64,000 bases of DNA, taken from positions 307,780 to 371,779 of the forward strand of contig VXAY01006172.1 of assembly GCA_013399855.1 (NCBI GenBank), read 5' to 3'. Positions 13,441 to 23,900 of the stretch are shown here, piece after piece. Position 1 is the first letter of the stretch. Every line of letters starts with the position of its first letter. Position numbers and translations under genes: made by a program. This DNA is from Oxyruncus cristatus. Taxonomy: Eukaryota > Chordata > Aves > Passeriformes > Cotingidae. Under the pieces are notes generated by a model. That model was not told where the DNA came from. It did not search any database and was given only the letters and a program-made list of their open reading frames with translations.

Positions 13441-15340
13441 TGCAGAAACTAATGTTGCCGTGCTGAAGGGGTAGGGATGCTTGTTTGGAGAGAAGATCAG
13501 GCTTTTAGGAGGTTATCCCAGCATTTCAGTCTGCTGCAACCAACAGTTCCCCAATTCTCCCACGTCCTCTGGCTCTAGCAACTGGTGGCAACAACCTCTG
13601 ATATATGCTGAAGGATTTTCTTCTACTGTGACTTTGAAACTCTCATATGACAGTAAGAAAAAACTTTGTTTAATTTGAAAATTCCTGGGTTTGTTTCTGA
13701 TCAAGTTGTTCAATACAGTGTGAAGTAACTAAATTTTTGGAGTAGTCTCTAGTCTATAGGCTCAAGGCATCCAGTGAATTGCATGCTGTGCAAGCAAAGA
13801 ATAAAGTTTTTTTCCTTTTTCTTTTTTTTTTTTTTTCATTTTTAGTTCTTTTTTCCCCTGAAGATCTTGCCGTTTCAGTACACCAAATCCTAACCAAGTT
13901 TTGAGTCTAACAGATCTAACATCCTCGGTTAAGGATGAAGGTCAGAGTGATAAGAACATGGAGGTATTAAGGAAAACTGTTACACAATAAGATGATTCTG
14001 GTTCATTTATTGGCTTTTAGTGCTGTTTTTTGTTTAAATTTTTGGATCTGTCTCAGTCTGTAGTCTGAAGGGAATTAGTTGCTGACCTTTCCCATACCAG
14101 AAAAACTTAATGAGAGCAAGAATGGTGCAAAGCTCATCTAGTATTTTTCTGGCTTCAGCTTTGTAAAGATTTTATTTACAAGAAGACAAAGGGGAATATG
14201 TTTAAGAATCACTCACTAATGAGAAAATGTGATTGCTGGAATGGCCATTATTCCTGTGAAAGTAATACTTAATTTTACACAGCACTTTGTTAGTTTTGGT
14301 AGACTAAAGAAAAAGTAGTCAACAGATACAGGCCATAAGGACCATGAAGAAAAGTTTAAAATTCTCTGCAAATGGTGTGGAGCATGTGGCAATGACTAAT
14401 TTTAGGCCTGCTCTACAGTATTCTTTTAACATTTCTTTTGTGGTAGCACAGTGTGACCATGCTCTAGTTGGCATCCTTTTCTGCAGGCAGTCCAAATTTA
14501 AATTACCAATCATTGCCTCAAATGTGCAGACTAACACAGTGTTTCTCCTTCCTTTTGTAACCAAATGGGTATCTTCTCACTGATTTTTTTTTTTCCTTAT
14601 TTTTTATTTTCCCTAACTGTTTGGAAGTTGGAAGCAAGGAAAGATAAAATAAAGTGCTTAAAATGCAGACAAACAGCATCTCATTGTTATACAGAAGCAT
14701 TGCCTTAATGCTGTAAAAATGAATATTTCAAATTGGCACTGGCAGCAGTCAGGAGCCGGCCTCTGACTTTGCCTTCTGGTGGGCTCAGCTCAGCTGTATA
14801 CCTGCCAACTGAGTGGGCTTTCTGTGTGGGTCGTATTTGTATTTTTAGGTGCTGGTTGCTTCATGAATTCTGCTAGGAAGACCACTGGTAGATCTGAAAT
14901 CACAATTTGAAAAAGTATTGGGGTTTACAGGTTACTGAGAAAGAGGTATCATTGCAAAGATATAATGATGACAATGATAATAATAATAAATAATGAACCT
15001 GAAGATAGTCATGGAAGCTTTTGGTATTGAAGAGATTTTGGGATAATTATTATATCTTGATAATTGTCATGAGTGAGAGTCAGTAGGTTGATTCTGAAAT
15101 TAATATATGAAGAAGTCATTAGTCTTTGAGAACCACTTTGTGTAAGTAGTAGTTCCAGAAAATCAGCGAGTGGGAGGAATGTTATAAGGAAGTGTCTACA
15201 AAGAGCATGCTGATTATTTGGGTTTTTTTGAGGTGAAGAAAAGAGAAGTGGAGTGATAACTTCAAGAGGATATGATGTGCTTGTGTTTTTTTCATTCAGT
15301 GATGATACAAATTATATAATCCAAGTCTGACTATAGCACA

Positions 15341-15358
15341 TTCTCTGCATGCAGAGAA
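15341..15358. repeat. Perfect 18-bp palindrome
   Basis: TTCTCTGCATGCAGAGAA is identical to its reverse complement and has no spacer. It is more GC-balanced than the local DNA, which makes it slightly less likely to be pure chance. A dimeric protein site is conceivable, but nothing else supports one. Confidence 0.7.
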
Positions 15359-18039
15359 AGAGGAGAGTTTCAAGGCCCTGGAATACAGAGATGTCTTTGT
15401 TACCATGATACCAGACCCTTTGCAGCCTTCATTTTTAGTTTTCCAGGCACTGAAACTAGTAGGGAGTATTTAGGATCTGCACAGGTTCTTCATGGAAGTT
15501 GTGGGGCAGTAGGGAAGGAGACCTAAGCCTTGGGTAGATTCATGAAACCTACAAGAGAGGTGAGTGCAGACTGGTTTAAGTAAGGGATTGCGCAGGAAAG
15601 CACTGCCTACCTATAGTTATCGGTGCTAGTGAGACTAAAAAACATCCATCTTAGCTCAAGGGAGGTACATATGTGTGAATGGTTATTGCTTTTGGGCAAG
15701 AAGAGTTTAGGAAGACTGAGGGCTGAAGGAATGTGATACAGGTTGTACTTGGAAGAAAAGATGGATAAGGTGACACACGGAAGAAAGGAAGAGAATCTGG
15801 AACTTTAGGACAAGATAAGACTAAGTATATTTACACATAGCACTTTGTCTTAGTTTTTAAATCCAAATCATTTATAGAGGCCTAGAAGGTATTTAAAGCA
15901 GGATTGGGCATTTAGATTTTGTGTGTCCTGATTGGGAAGGAAAGCAGGGGGAGGGGAAGAAAACCCAGCAAATACAGAAGCTAGTCATGCTTCAAAGCAA
16001 TAATAAATATTTGGTAAAGATAAAGCAACATTTATGCTGCCTTTACACTTTTGTCACAGTTGAGTCTTTTCATCTAGTACAGATAATAAATGAATAAACA
16101 TAAAATATTTGTGTTTGGAAGTTCTTCCTTGGTGTTCATGAAGAGTATTTATTTTCCATCAGTCCATTACAGTGTAACATTGATTGGTGCATGTAATGTA
16201 TTATTCATACTGTTCTAGTTTCATCCCATTACCAATGCCAACATAATGCTGAATTCTGTAGTGGTAATCTTGTGTGAAGTCTCTGTACAGTGACTTGTGC
16301 AGTGATTCAGATCCTGTTTCATGTTTAGTGACAAGACAGAGCGAACTGCAGCACCTTACTGATACTACTCAGTCTTTGTTCCCCTTCCTTCCTCCAATGA
16401 AATGAGAATTGTAAGTGTGCTGTAGACCTATAAAACCAAATTGTGAAAAGCAGAAAGTATATCAGAACTGGTTTATTTTTGGTTCTTGCATTATATCTTT
16501 GTTTGCTTGATAGCTAATGTGTTTAGAACAGTCAAATAACTAAAATCATCACATTACAAAAATAACAAGAAGAGAATTAAAACCAGCCTTCAGATATTGT
16601 AGTCTGACGTTTTGGTCCACAAGTGTGATCCTATGGGCACAATTTTGATAATGTAAATTGTTGTGTGTAGAGCTGATTTGAACACATGCGAAATACAACT
16701 GCTCGGCATGGTTAAGATTACTGAAGGTCTACCTAATGCTAGTACAAAAAAAGAACTTCTTCATTTGTATGTAGTGTTTACTTCTTTGTAATTTAGTGTA
16801 GGAACTTTTTTTTTCATGTGCAACAGGGCCAGCCCAATGTTCATCAGATTCAACGATAATCTGTTTGTTCACTGATTGATTTGGGCTTGGTGTGCTTAGG
16901 TGAATACTTAAGGTTTGTATCTTTTGCTCTGAAAGAAATAAACTTCTCCATTCACTTTTCTGAGAATCTAGGTCATAAAAAAATTGGAAGCTTTAGACAA
17001 ATGAATGAAGATTAATATAAAAAATATCTTAGTTCCTTAATACACAGAATGTGGAATTACAAAGAAATAAAATTAAAAGCTTGAAGATTTTCTCTTTCAA
17101 ATGTTTTCATTTTTTAAGACAGCTGTGTAAACAACGAAACAGTCTCTTCTTGGTATGAGTACTTTAAAAAAATCCCATGCTTTAAGTTAGATATGACATG
17201 AAGGAGAAATGGTTGGCATCTGTGAAAAATCTTTGGATTTTTATCTTTGGAGACAGGGAGAGCCTGAACAAGGGTGGGAGTTCTCTTGGGGAAATTGGAA
17301 GCTCACAGATTAACCAGACTGACTCCCACGGTTCTGAAAAAATGAGATGAGGGTGGCAAAGAGTCTCTAGATTTTAAGGGATAAATAAGATGGAATGAAT
17401 AAGACAGCTTGAGGGACAAAAGGAATAGATTCAATAGTCAAGGAAGAGTATACCAAAGGAACAGGAAACAAAAATTTCTCTTTTAAAGAATGATGGTGGG
17501 GGGTGGTGGGTGTATTTGATTTAAAGTGTGTGCTTATTCCAAGAGGTATGGTTGTACTATGGTCTTTATTGGAGTTGGGAAAAAGACTTTCTTGGCCCTT
17601 TGGAGAATAACTAGGCACACATTCTTCAACAGGCTCTAGATGTTCTGAAAGATACTTGTCTTATATATATATATACCGATTTTTTTCTGTTTCTCTGAGA
17701 AGGATATGTGCATGCTGAAACTTATGTCAATAAAACACTGACCTTTCAGAGCTTAAATAAGAATGAGGCAGAGAAAACTCAGTTCTTTACGACGGTGTTG
17801 TCATGTCTTCATTATAGTAAAATTGTGTCTGTGAGATGTTGAGTAGATATAATACAGAAAATCTGGGCAAGTTACTATTTTCAGTAAAGGTTTATATATT
17901 CAGGTTTACTTTGATTTTACCATTGTTTTTACAGAATAGACTTTGAATGATTGCCTAACGTGTATAGTCAGGTTTTCAGAAACATGCTTGAGTAGACTGA
18001 GTGCTTAAAATAATTCTTCATTAGTTGCAGCAGGCAATA

Positions 18040-18062
18040 TGTCTGACATATGATGTCAGACA
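18040..18062. repeat. Perfect hairpin, 10-bp stem with 3-nt loop
   Basis: TGTCTGACAT, a 3-nt ATG spacer and the exact reverse complement ATGTCAGACA lie in otherwise unstructured AT-rich DNA. Confidence 0.7.
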
Positions 18063-18971
18063 ATTATAAAAATTAATTTTTAAAGAATAAATCAAAATCC
18101 TAATTAAAACATTATAGGATGAATCTATTTGCATACAAAAAACAGGGAAGAGGCTTTACCCAAATGGTTCAATAATCAGTGAAAACCCCTCCCCAGTGTA
18201 TTTCCTGCCCCCCTATACCTGATATTATCCAGCATATGAGGAAAAAAGATTTTTACAATACCTTATGTGGTATTTGACCTTCCTAATAGCAGTTACATCT
18301 GAGTGCATTCCAGTGAATAGGACAGTTATGGGGAAAGAATTTAGTCTGGCCAGAGTAGGATATACCATAGCCAAAAAGCTCAGTGGATTATAAGATATTT
18401 CTTCTCACTGGCTTGCAGTTTGTATAATTTATTTTCTGGCATTATAAATTTTGCATTCCCTACTTCATTGGAGTCCAGCTTTGGTGGGTGCCATTCCAGA
18501 GTCTTTTCATCCTGATGATTAGAAAGCTTGATAGGAATTAAGGAGGGTTGGGACCACACTTCCTAGGGTAGTACTTTAACCCCTCTGTAAAGGGTCCTGT
18601 GTAAAGATGCACAGCATCAATTAGATGCTTTCCTGGATTTGGCTTTCTGAGTGTTTAGTAGGTAGCAGGAGCTACTGCAGAGCCCCAAGCTACCATGGTC
18701 TTGCTGGCTGCAGTGTGCTAAGCCAGCAGTAGAGATGTCCAGACAACACAGACATGAGATGTTGTTTTGCACTGAAAGCTGCTGGTCAGTTGTGATCCCA
18801 GTAAAAAAGGCCCTCGGACTCTATAAGGCATCATTCACAATGCTGTTTGTTGGAGGTAACAGTGTAAGAATCATCTCTTCAAATGCTGGGAACCCCAACA
18901 CTACCTCCAACACATGTGCAGTGTGCTGGTCAGACAGAAACTGTGGAAGTGATTCTTACTTTTGGCCGTAA

Positions 18972-18984
18972 CCCCCCCCCCCCC
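18972..18984. repeat. C homopolymer (13 nt)
   Basis: An uninterrupted run of 13 C followed by AAAATAAAAA. It is a low-complexity tract and its length may be unreliable in a draft assembly. Confidence 0.8.
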
Positions 18985-20468
18985 AAAATAAAAACCCATG
19001 TTCTTGGGAAACTTTTCTGCACTTTCAGGTAAAGACAAGGCCATGCAAATGGTACAATTGCTGGTACACACAACCCTGAAGACCACACTGGGCAGGCAGC
19101 AGAGCACTGGCCTGGGCCTCTGCAAATGAAATGTGTGGGTCACAGACTCCTCATGTGCCAGGGTCTTCAGTCGGGATTGATACAGATGTAAAATTCAAAT
19201 GAAGTCCGGTAAATGAGATTTTTTTTAGGTGCTGCTCAACTCAATGAAAATTAGTGGTTAGTTTTTAAAGTAATTTTTAATGTTTATATATACAACACCA
19301 TTATTATAGAAATTACATGGAAATAATAGATATAAATTACTTAGAAATATGGTAGGTGATACGTATTAATTATTCCTAGTTTGAGGAAGGTAAATTTTAT
19401 TAGTAACACAAATTGATTGCATACAAACCTTACCAATATGTTTCTGGCAGATACCAAATAACAAGGGAATTTAGCAGCTAGCATGTAATTCTGCGTTTGT
19501 GGTGTAAACAGTTTTTCTTTTCTTTCAAGTTTAATATGCTTAGAGACAGATTTTCCTTGCTTACTTCAAACTGATAACACAGAAGCTGAAAATAAATAAT
19601 TAGGTCCAGGAGGCAGTCTCTGTCACTTAGATGTTTGGGATTTATATTTTGCATGTAATTAGTTGCACTGTGGGCAGTGTAATCCAGTGAATGTACTGTG
19701 AGATCTGGGCATTTTTTTCAGCTTTACCATGGCAGTTTTACAGTCTTAAGTTGCTACATTTTAGTGTGTAAATGGTACTACTAGGCATGCACTAAAAGTG
19801 CAACATAAATGGTAAGTGCTTCTTCCGAGTGATAGTGTAATAAGAGGACATTGAGTCTCAATCTTTAATCATACTGAGTAAGAATTTCTGTCATCTTAGG
19901 AAATTCTTTCTCCATCTACCTTTCTTTCTCTGTTCAATGTTTCAACTATTTATTCTTATGAAAACGTTATTTTTTGTGAACTGTTCCCTATATTTTTAAT
20001 GTTTTAATCAATTTGTTGGAGTTAATAATCCTTTGAGAGCTTTGTCTAGATATTTGGTTTTACCCTCTTGAAACAAAAAAACAGTGATCTTCCCAATAAT
20101 TACAAAAGGTGGAGAAAACCCAACAACAGGAATGATTATTGTTTTGGCATCAAAATTTTGCTATGTATTTTACTATGGTTCAAAAGTCATATATCTATCA
20201 GGCTGGCTTGCTGAAGTTTGGTCCTTATACTTTTCTGGTCAAAGGTACTAGAGCTGGAGGCTTACAGCTGTGTATAACATTAGAAAATATAACAGATTAG
20301 CAGAGTAATTTGCAAAATACATCCTCTAAATGTAAAAAACCCTTGATGGATAGTGTTAGATCATTTTGCTCACGGGGTGCTTTCTTCTAGCAGTGTTGAC
20401 TATTCCTTCAAATATAGCTTAAAATCCACATGTGACTCCTGTTTTGTCATCCATTTAAACTAATGGTT

Positions 20469-20477
20469 GATTTTAGT
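20469..20477 (+). repeat. Target-site duplication, left copy
   Basis: GATTTTAGT immediately precedes the first base of the retrotransposon fragment and is repeated exactly at 20911-20919 after its 3' end. This pair fixes the insertion boundaries. Confidence 0.8.
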
Positions 20478-20867
20478 TGGGCAGGGCACGTCTCCAGGAT
20501 GGAGGACTGCCGCCTCCCCAGGATTGTGCTCTATGGCAAACTCGCCACTGGCTGCTGCAAGAGAGGAGCCCCGAAGAGGAGATACAAGGACTCCCTGAAA
20601 CAACATCTCAGCCTTGGCCATATTGATCATCACCATTGGTCTACTCTGGCCTCCAGTCGGGAGGCCTGGAGATGCACCATCTATAATGCTGCTGCCTCTT
20701 TTGAGAACACACGCAGAATCATTTCTGAGGAGAAAAGACTACGCAGAAAGAACCGAGTCTCGCCAGTACCACCCAAGGAGACTTTCTGCTGTACCTTTTG
20801 CAACTGGACTTGTCTATCTTGCATTGGCCTTTTTAGCCATCAACATGCTTGTAGCAAGCGTGGGTAG
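20478..20867 (+). pseudogene. Reverse-transcriptase polyprotein, C-terminal fragment
   Basis: An open frame of 129 codons from the first TGG of the insertion to TAG at 20865-20867. An ATG at 20463 is in frame, but it and the next four codons come from flanking DNA and the target-site duplication, so it is not the element's start. Residues 1-15 carry the WAGHVSRMEDCRLPR block. Residues 21-45 contain a basic KRGAPKRRYKDSLKQ segment typical of the region behind the reverse-transcriptase domain. Near the end, residues spaced as CTFC, then GLFSHQHAC, form a Cys/His finger probably used in nucleic-acid binding. The endonuclease and catalytic reverse-transcriptase domains are absent, so it cannot mobilise itself. 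Some finger positions are Cys or Trp where related copies often have Arg, consistent with CpG-type decay. Confidence 0.8.
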
Positions 20868-20881
20868 AGTCCTTCTCTAAT

Positions 20882-20895
20882 CTTCATTTGTGAAG
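20882..20895 (+). repeat. 3'-terminal stem-loop of the retrotransposon
   Basis: CTTCA, loop TTTG and TGAAG form a 5-bp hairpin 15 nt upstream of the 3' boundary, just before the ATG repeat. In non-LTR elements 3' UTR hairpins can serve as the recognition signal for the reverse transcriptase. That role is inferred here. Confidence 0.5.
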
Positions 20896-20910
20896 CCTAG
20901 CCATGATGAT

Positions 20911-20919
20911 GATTTTAGT
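20911..20919 (+). repeat. Target-site duplication, right copy
   Basis: Exact second copy of GATTTTAGT directly after the terminal ATG repeat. The next bases differ from those following the left copy, so the duplication is 9 bp. Confidence 0.8.
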
Positions 20920-23900
20920 AGAGAAGGCATAAACTTGGAATCATAACAAAATGGAATTTTCTGTATCTTCACAAATTTTACATTATAAGCATGTGGGATT
21001 GTGGTAGTAAATGGTAGTAGGAAGACTGATGAACAGCAATGTTCAATTAAACACAAACAGTTTTCCAGTGTGGCACAGGTGGAAAAAACCTCTTTGTGAG
21101 GACTGTTGGTAAATCAGGAGGAAACAGTAGAGCACTGCCAGTGGAATTGAACTAAGGTGGACCGTGAAGATATTTGGGAGCACTTGAGCCTTGCTGAGGC
21201 CTTGTTATGGTTTATGTTCATGTGTTTTTTTTCTTGAAGTGAAAGTTATACTGAAGTATACTGAGACTGTACATATATAAACAGATTATGTAGAGCCTTA
21301 CGGATGAAATAATAGGAGAAACTATACTCCACAATTAAAGCTATTGCTACTACCCTGTTGGATGTTTTGTTCCACCTCAAGGTTATTGCATTATTGCAAT
21401 ATTGAGAGCATACTTAAGGCAGTGATTTCATAGCACAAATTGTCATCTGAAAAGAATAGTTATCACAATATTTTGAGCCTAAATTGGAGGTAATGTTACT
21501 ACTTTCATGGTATTTTTTTCTACAATTTTGTTTTAATTCAGTGTCTTTTAATACCTACAAATCTAGGTGTCCAGGAGCCTCCTCTTTCTGGCATCTACTG
21601 CAGATATATCTTTTTCCTCTTCCTTGCTCCAATTTTTTTCTACTTTCTTTTTTTCTGCCACATTTACCTCATCTTTTGAGTTTTTTATGCTTTTCCTGTA
21701 CATACTACATTATTCATTACTCAGGAGATCATTATGTCTATTCTCTGGAGCTCTTTAGCTTTCTGGCAGGGTATTTTTTAATCTGAAAATACCAAATCAC
21801 TAAAATTTCAGAATTATTTGTAGTTGTCAGAATGTTCTATTCAAATTTTTTCTATATGGAACATATGTAAATATTTCTGGTTCACTTAGGAAGTACAAAT
21901 CACTTTAAATTTCTAAAACTAAAGGAGGAAATTGCAAAGGTAGTATTTTGAAATTAAGCTAAATGAAAGTCTCACTTGAATTATGGTTTTCCACTCTTCA
22001 TATTTTTTGACTTTAAATGATTTTGTATTGTGCATATTGATAGCATGACCATTTCAAAACTCAAACCCCACAAAACCAAGTGACTTGAAAATTGAATAGT
22101 TTTCTAAACTCTACTGGAAAGTTTTTATACTTTGCATTGAGATTATAAATTGCCAAATATTCTACAAAATGGAAATGTTAAAATTTGCAATTTGTGTTAA
22201 TTATATTTTTCAAGCTGTTATTTAGAGATATTTTATATTCATTACAGATACATGAACCATGTAACAAATAATTTCTTGCATCAGAAGGATGTCTGAATCC
22301 TTCTTCTCAATTCACTATTCTCAGTATAGCTTTCCCTTCACAGCTAAATTCTAAAGGGAATCCAGATGTTTATTTAAATATTCATAACACAACTGCTGTT
22401 AGAGCTGGGAGGATCATAGATACCCGTGTTCATTTCACACTACATTCATCTTGTAGTTAAAAATGTCCTATTCATTGCAGTGCTAGCAGATGAGCTCTTT
22501 CATAGGAAAAGGCATTTTTCCCCCCTCTACAAGTAAGGCTTTATGAAAAAGAGGCAGTAGAGCTGTCTCAGAAAATGTAATGTATTGAGTATTGACCCCA
22601 GCTCCACAGAAGAAGCTTTGTATACCGTATTTAAATATTGTATTCTTAAAGACTTCTGAATTTATTTACACTTGCCTTACCACTGGACATATCTAGAAAG
22701 GCCATAAAACATTTCAAGGAACCATTAAGATGGAGCAGAATTACACATTTGAGATTGGGATTTTATTTCATTGTTTGTGGAAAAAGACAGTTTACTATCT
22801 TGCCTGACAATCATTGAAGCGAGGGGAAAAACAATGAGACCTGCCAAATCTATATCAATTTGTAAACCATCAGAAAATGACTATTTGATGCTTGCTTCCC
22901 TAAAAATTATGATCAAAATAACAAATTTTAATTACTTTATAAAAGTTATGAAATCCCAATTTGTGTTAAATGTTTGTATCGGGCCTACTGTATCCCTTCA
23001 GATATTTTCCCATGAGTGTAAATGGTTATGGAGGTAGAAAGTGGTGTATTGGACATATATTAATTCTGGAGTAGAAGGGAATGTGTGGAGTGAAAGGAAG
23101 TTTGTGCAGAGGAGCGTGAAAGCCACCAGACAGGGAATGTGGGGTATGTGTATAGAAAGTCATGGGAAGATGCAAGCAGCAGTGGGAATGTGCAAGGTGA
23201 AAGGGAGAAGAGGAATGTGCTTTCTAGCTATTCTGAGGAAATAAAGCATCTGTAAAGCTTTACAAACTGGTAATACATGCTTCTGCTTTTCTTCTTATTA
23301 CTAAAAATTACTCAAAGTCCCACTCTTTCCTTAGAAGTTTTAAGGGAAAAGCAAAAGTAGGGAGGTATGATTGATAATGCAAAAATATATAATAACTTAT
23401 GATCAGCAAAGATGATGTAGATTATTCTGTCAAATTACTAAGGTCTTGTGACCACTCTATTCTTCACTTATTTAAGGGTGTATGCTACACATTTCACAAT
23501 AGATTTAAGTAAACTATGTATTTAAGAATCTAAAATGGAAATTTTTAGCAAATGAGGGCAGGAGCATTATAGGTCAAAGCAACAAGCAGAGTTAGCACAG
23601 TCTTTATGGGACTGTTGGACCATCCTCCATGGAAGATTAGGTACAAATGGTCCTTTTTTCAGATGTTTTCTTTCATCCTTACTCATGCATTCCTTTTCCA
23701 ATATGGTATCTATCTAGGTATCACTGTTGGCAGTTGTGACTTTTCCATCTAGATTCAGATGATGAGGAATGATGATAAAACATATTTGCGCTCTAAGCTC
23801 ATAGCAGTGGCTTTTTATAAACATTGTAATAATGCATTTTATAAGTTGTTTTCTCTGTGTCCAGCTTTTTTTTTGGAAGACAAGTGATTCTTGTAGGCAA

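Larger units (their letters stand above)
13441..20468. other. AT-rich non-coding DNA, no gene seen
   Basis: Only short random-looking frames occur. Identifiable content is two palindromes (15341-15358 and 18040-18062), a (TA)n tract near 17662-17675 and a C homopolymer at 18972-18984. No splice-bounded open segment was convincing. Confidence 0.55.
20478..20910 (+). mobile_element. 5'-truncated non-LTR retrotransposon, probably RTE group
   Basis: A 433-bp insertion bounded by the 9-bp direct repeat GATTTTAGT. It holds the last 129 codons of a reverse-transcriptase polyprotein, a 3' UTR of about 43 nt, a small stem-loop (20882-20895) and a terminal ATG repeat. Severe 5' truncation plus a short duplication of variable length is the signature of target-primed reverse transcription. 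The opening WAGHVSRMEDCRLPR matches the W-x-GHV-x-RM-x-D-x-RLP region found after the reverse-transcriptase domain of RTE-type and related non-LTR elements. A short 3' UTR ending in a simple repeat also suits RTE. The copy carries no stop or frameshift, so it is not very old. The clade is less certain than the class: other non-LTR clades share the GHV-x-RM motif. Confidence 0.85.

Noticed and set aside
15298..15335. Box C (GTGATGA) followed by box D (CTGA), suggesting a snoRNA
   Set aside because: The boxes are only about 25 nt apart with no terminal stem or C'/D' pair, too short for a C/D snoRNA.
20614..20880. 88-codon frame overlapping the retrotransposon
   Set aside because: A shadow in another frame; the reverse-transcriptase frame at 20478-20867 carries the recognisable motifs.
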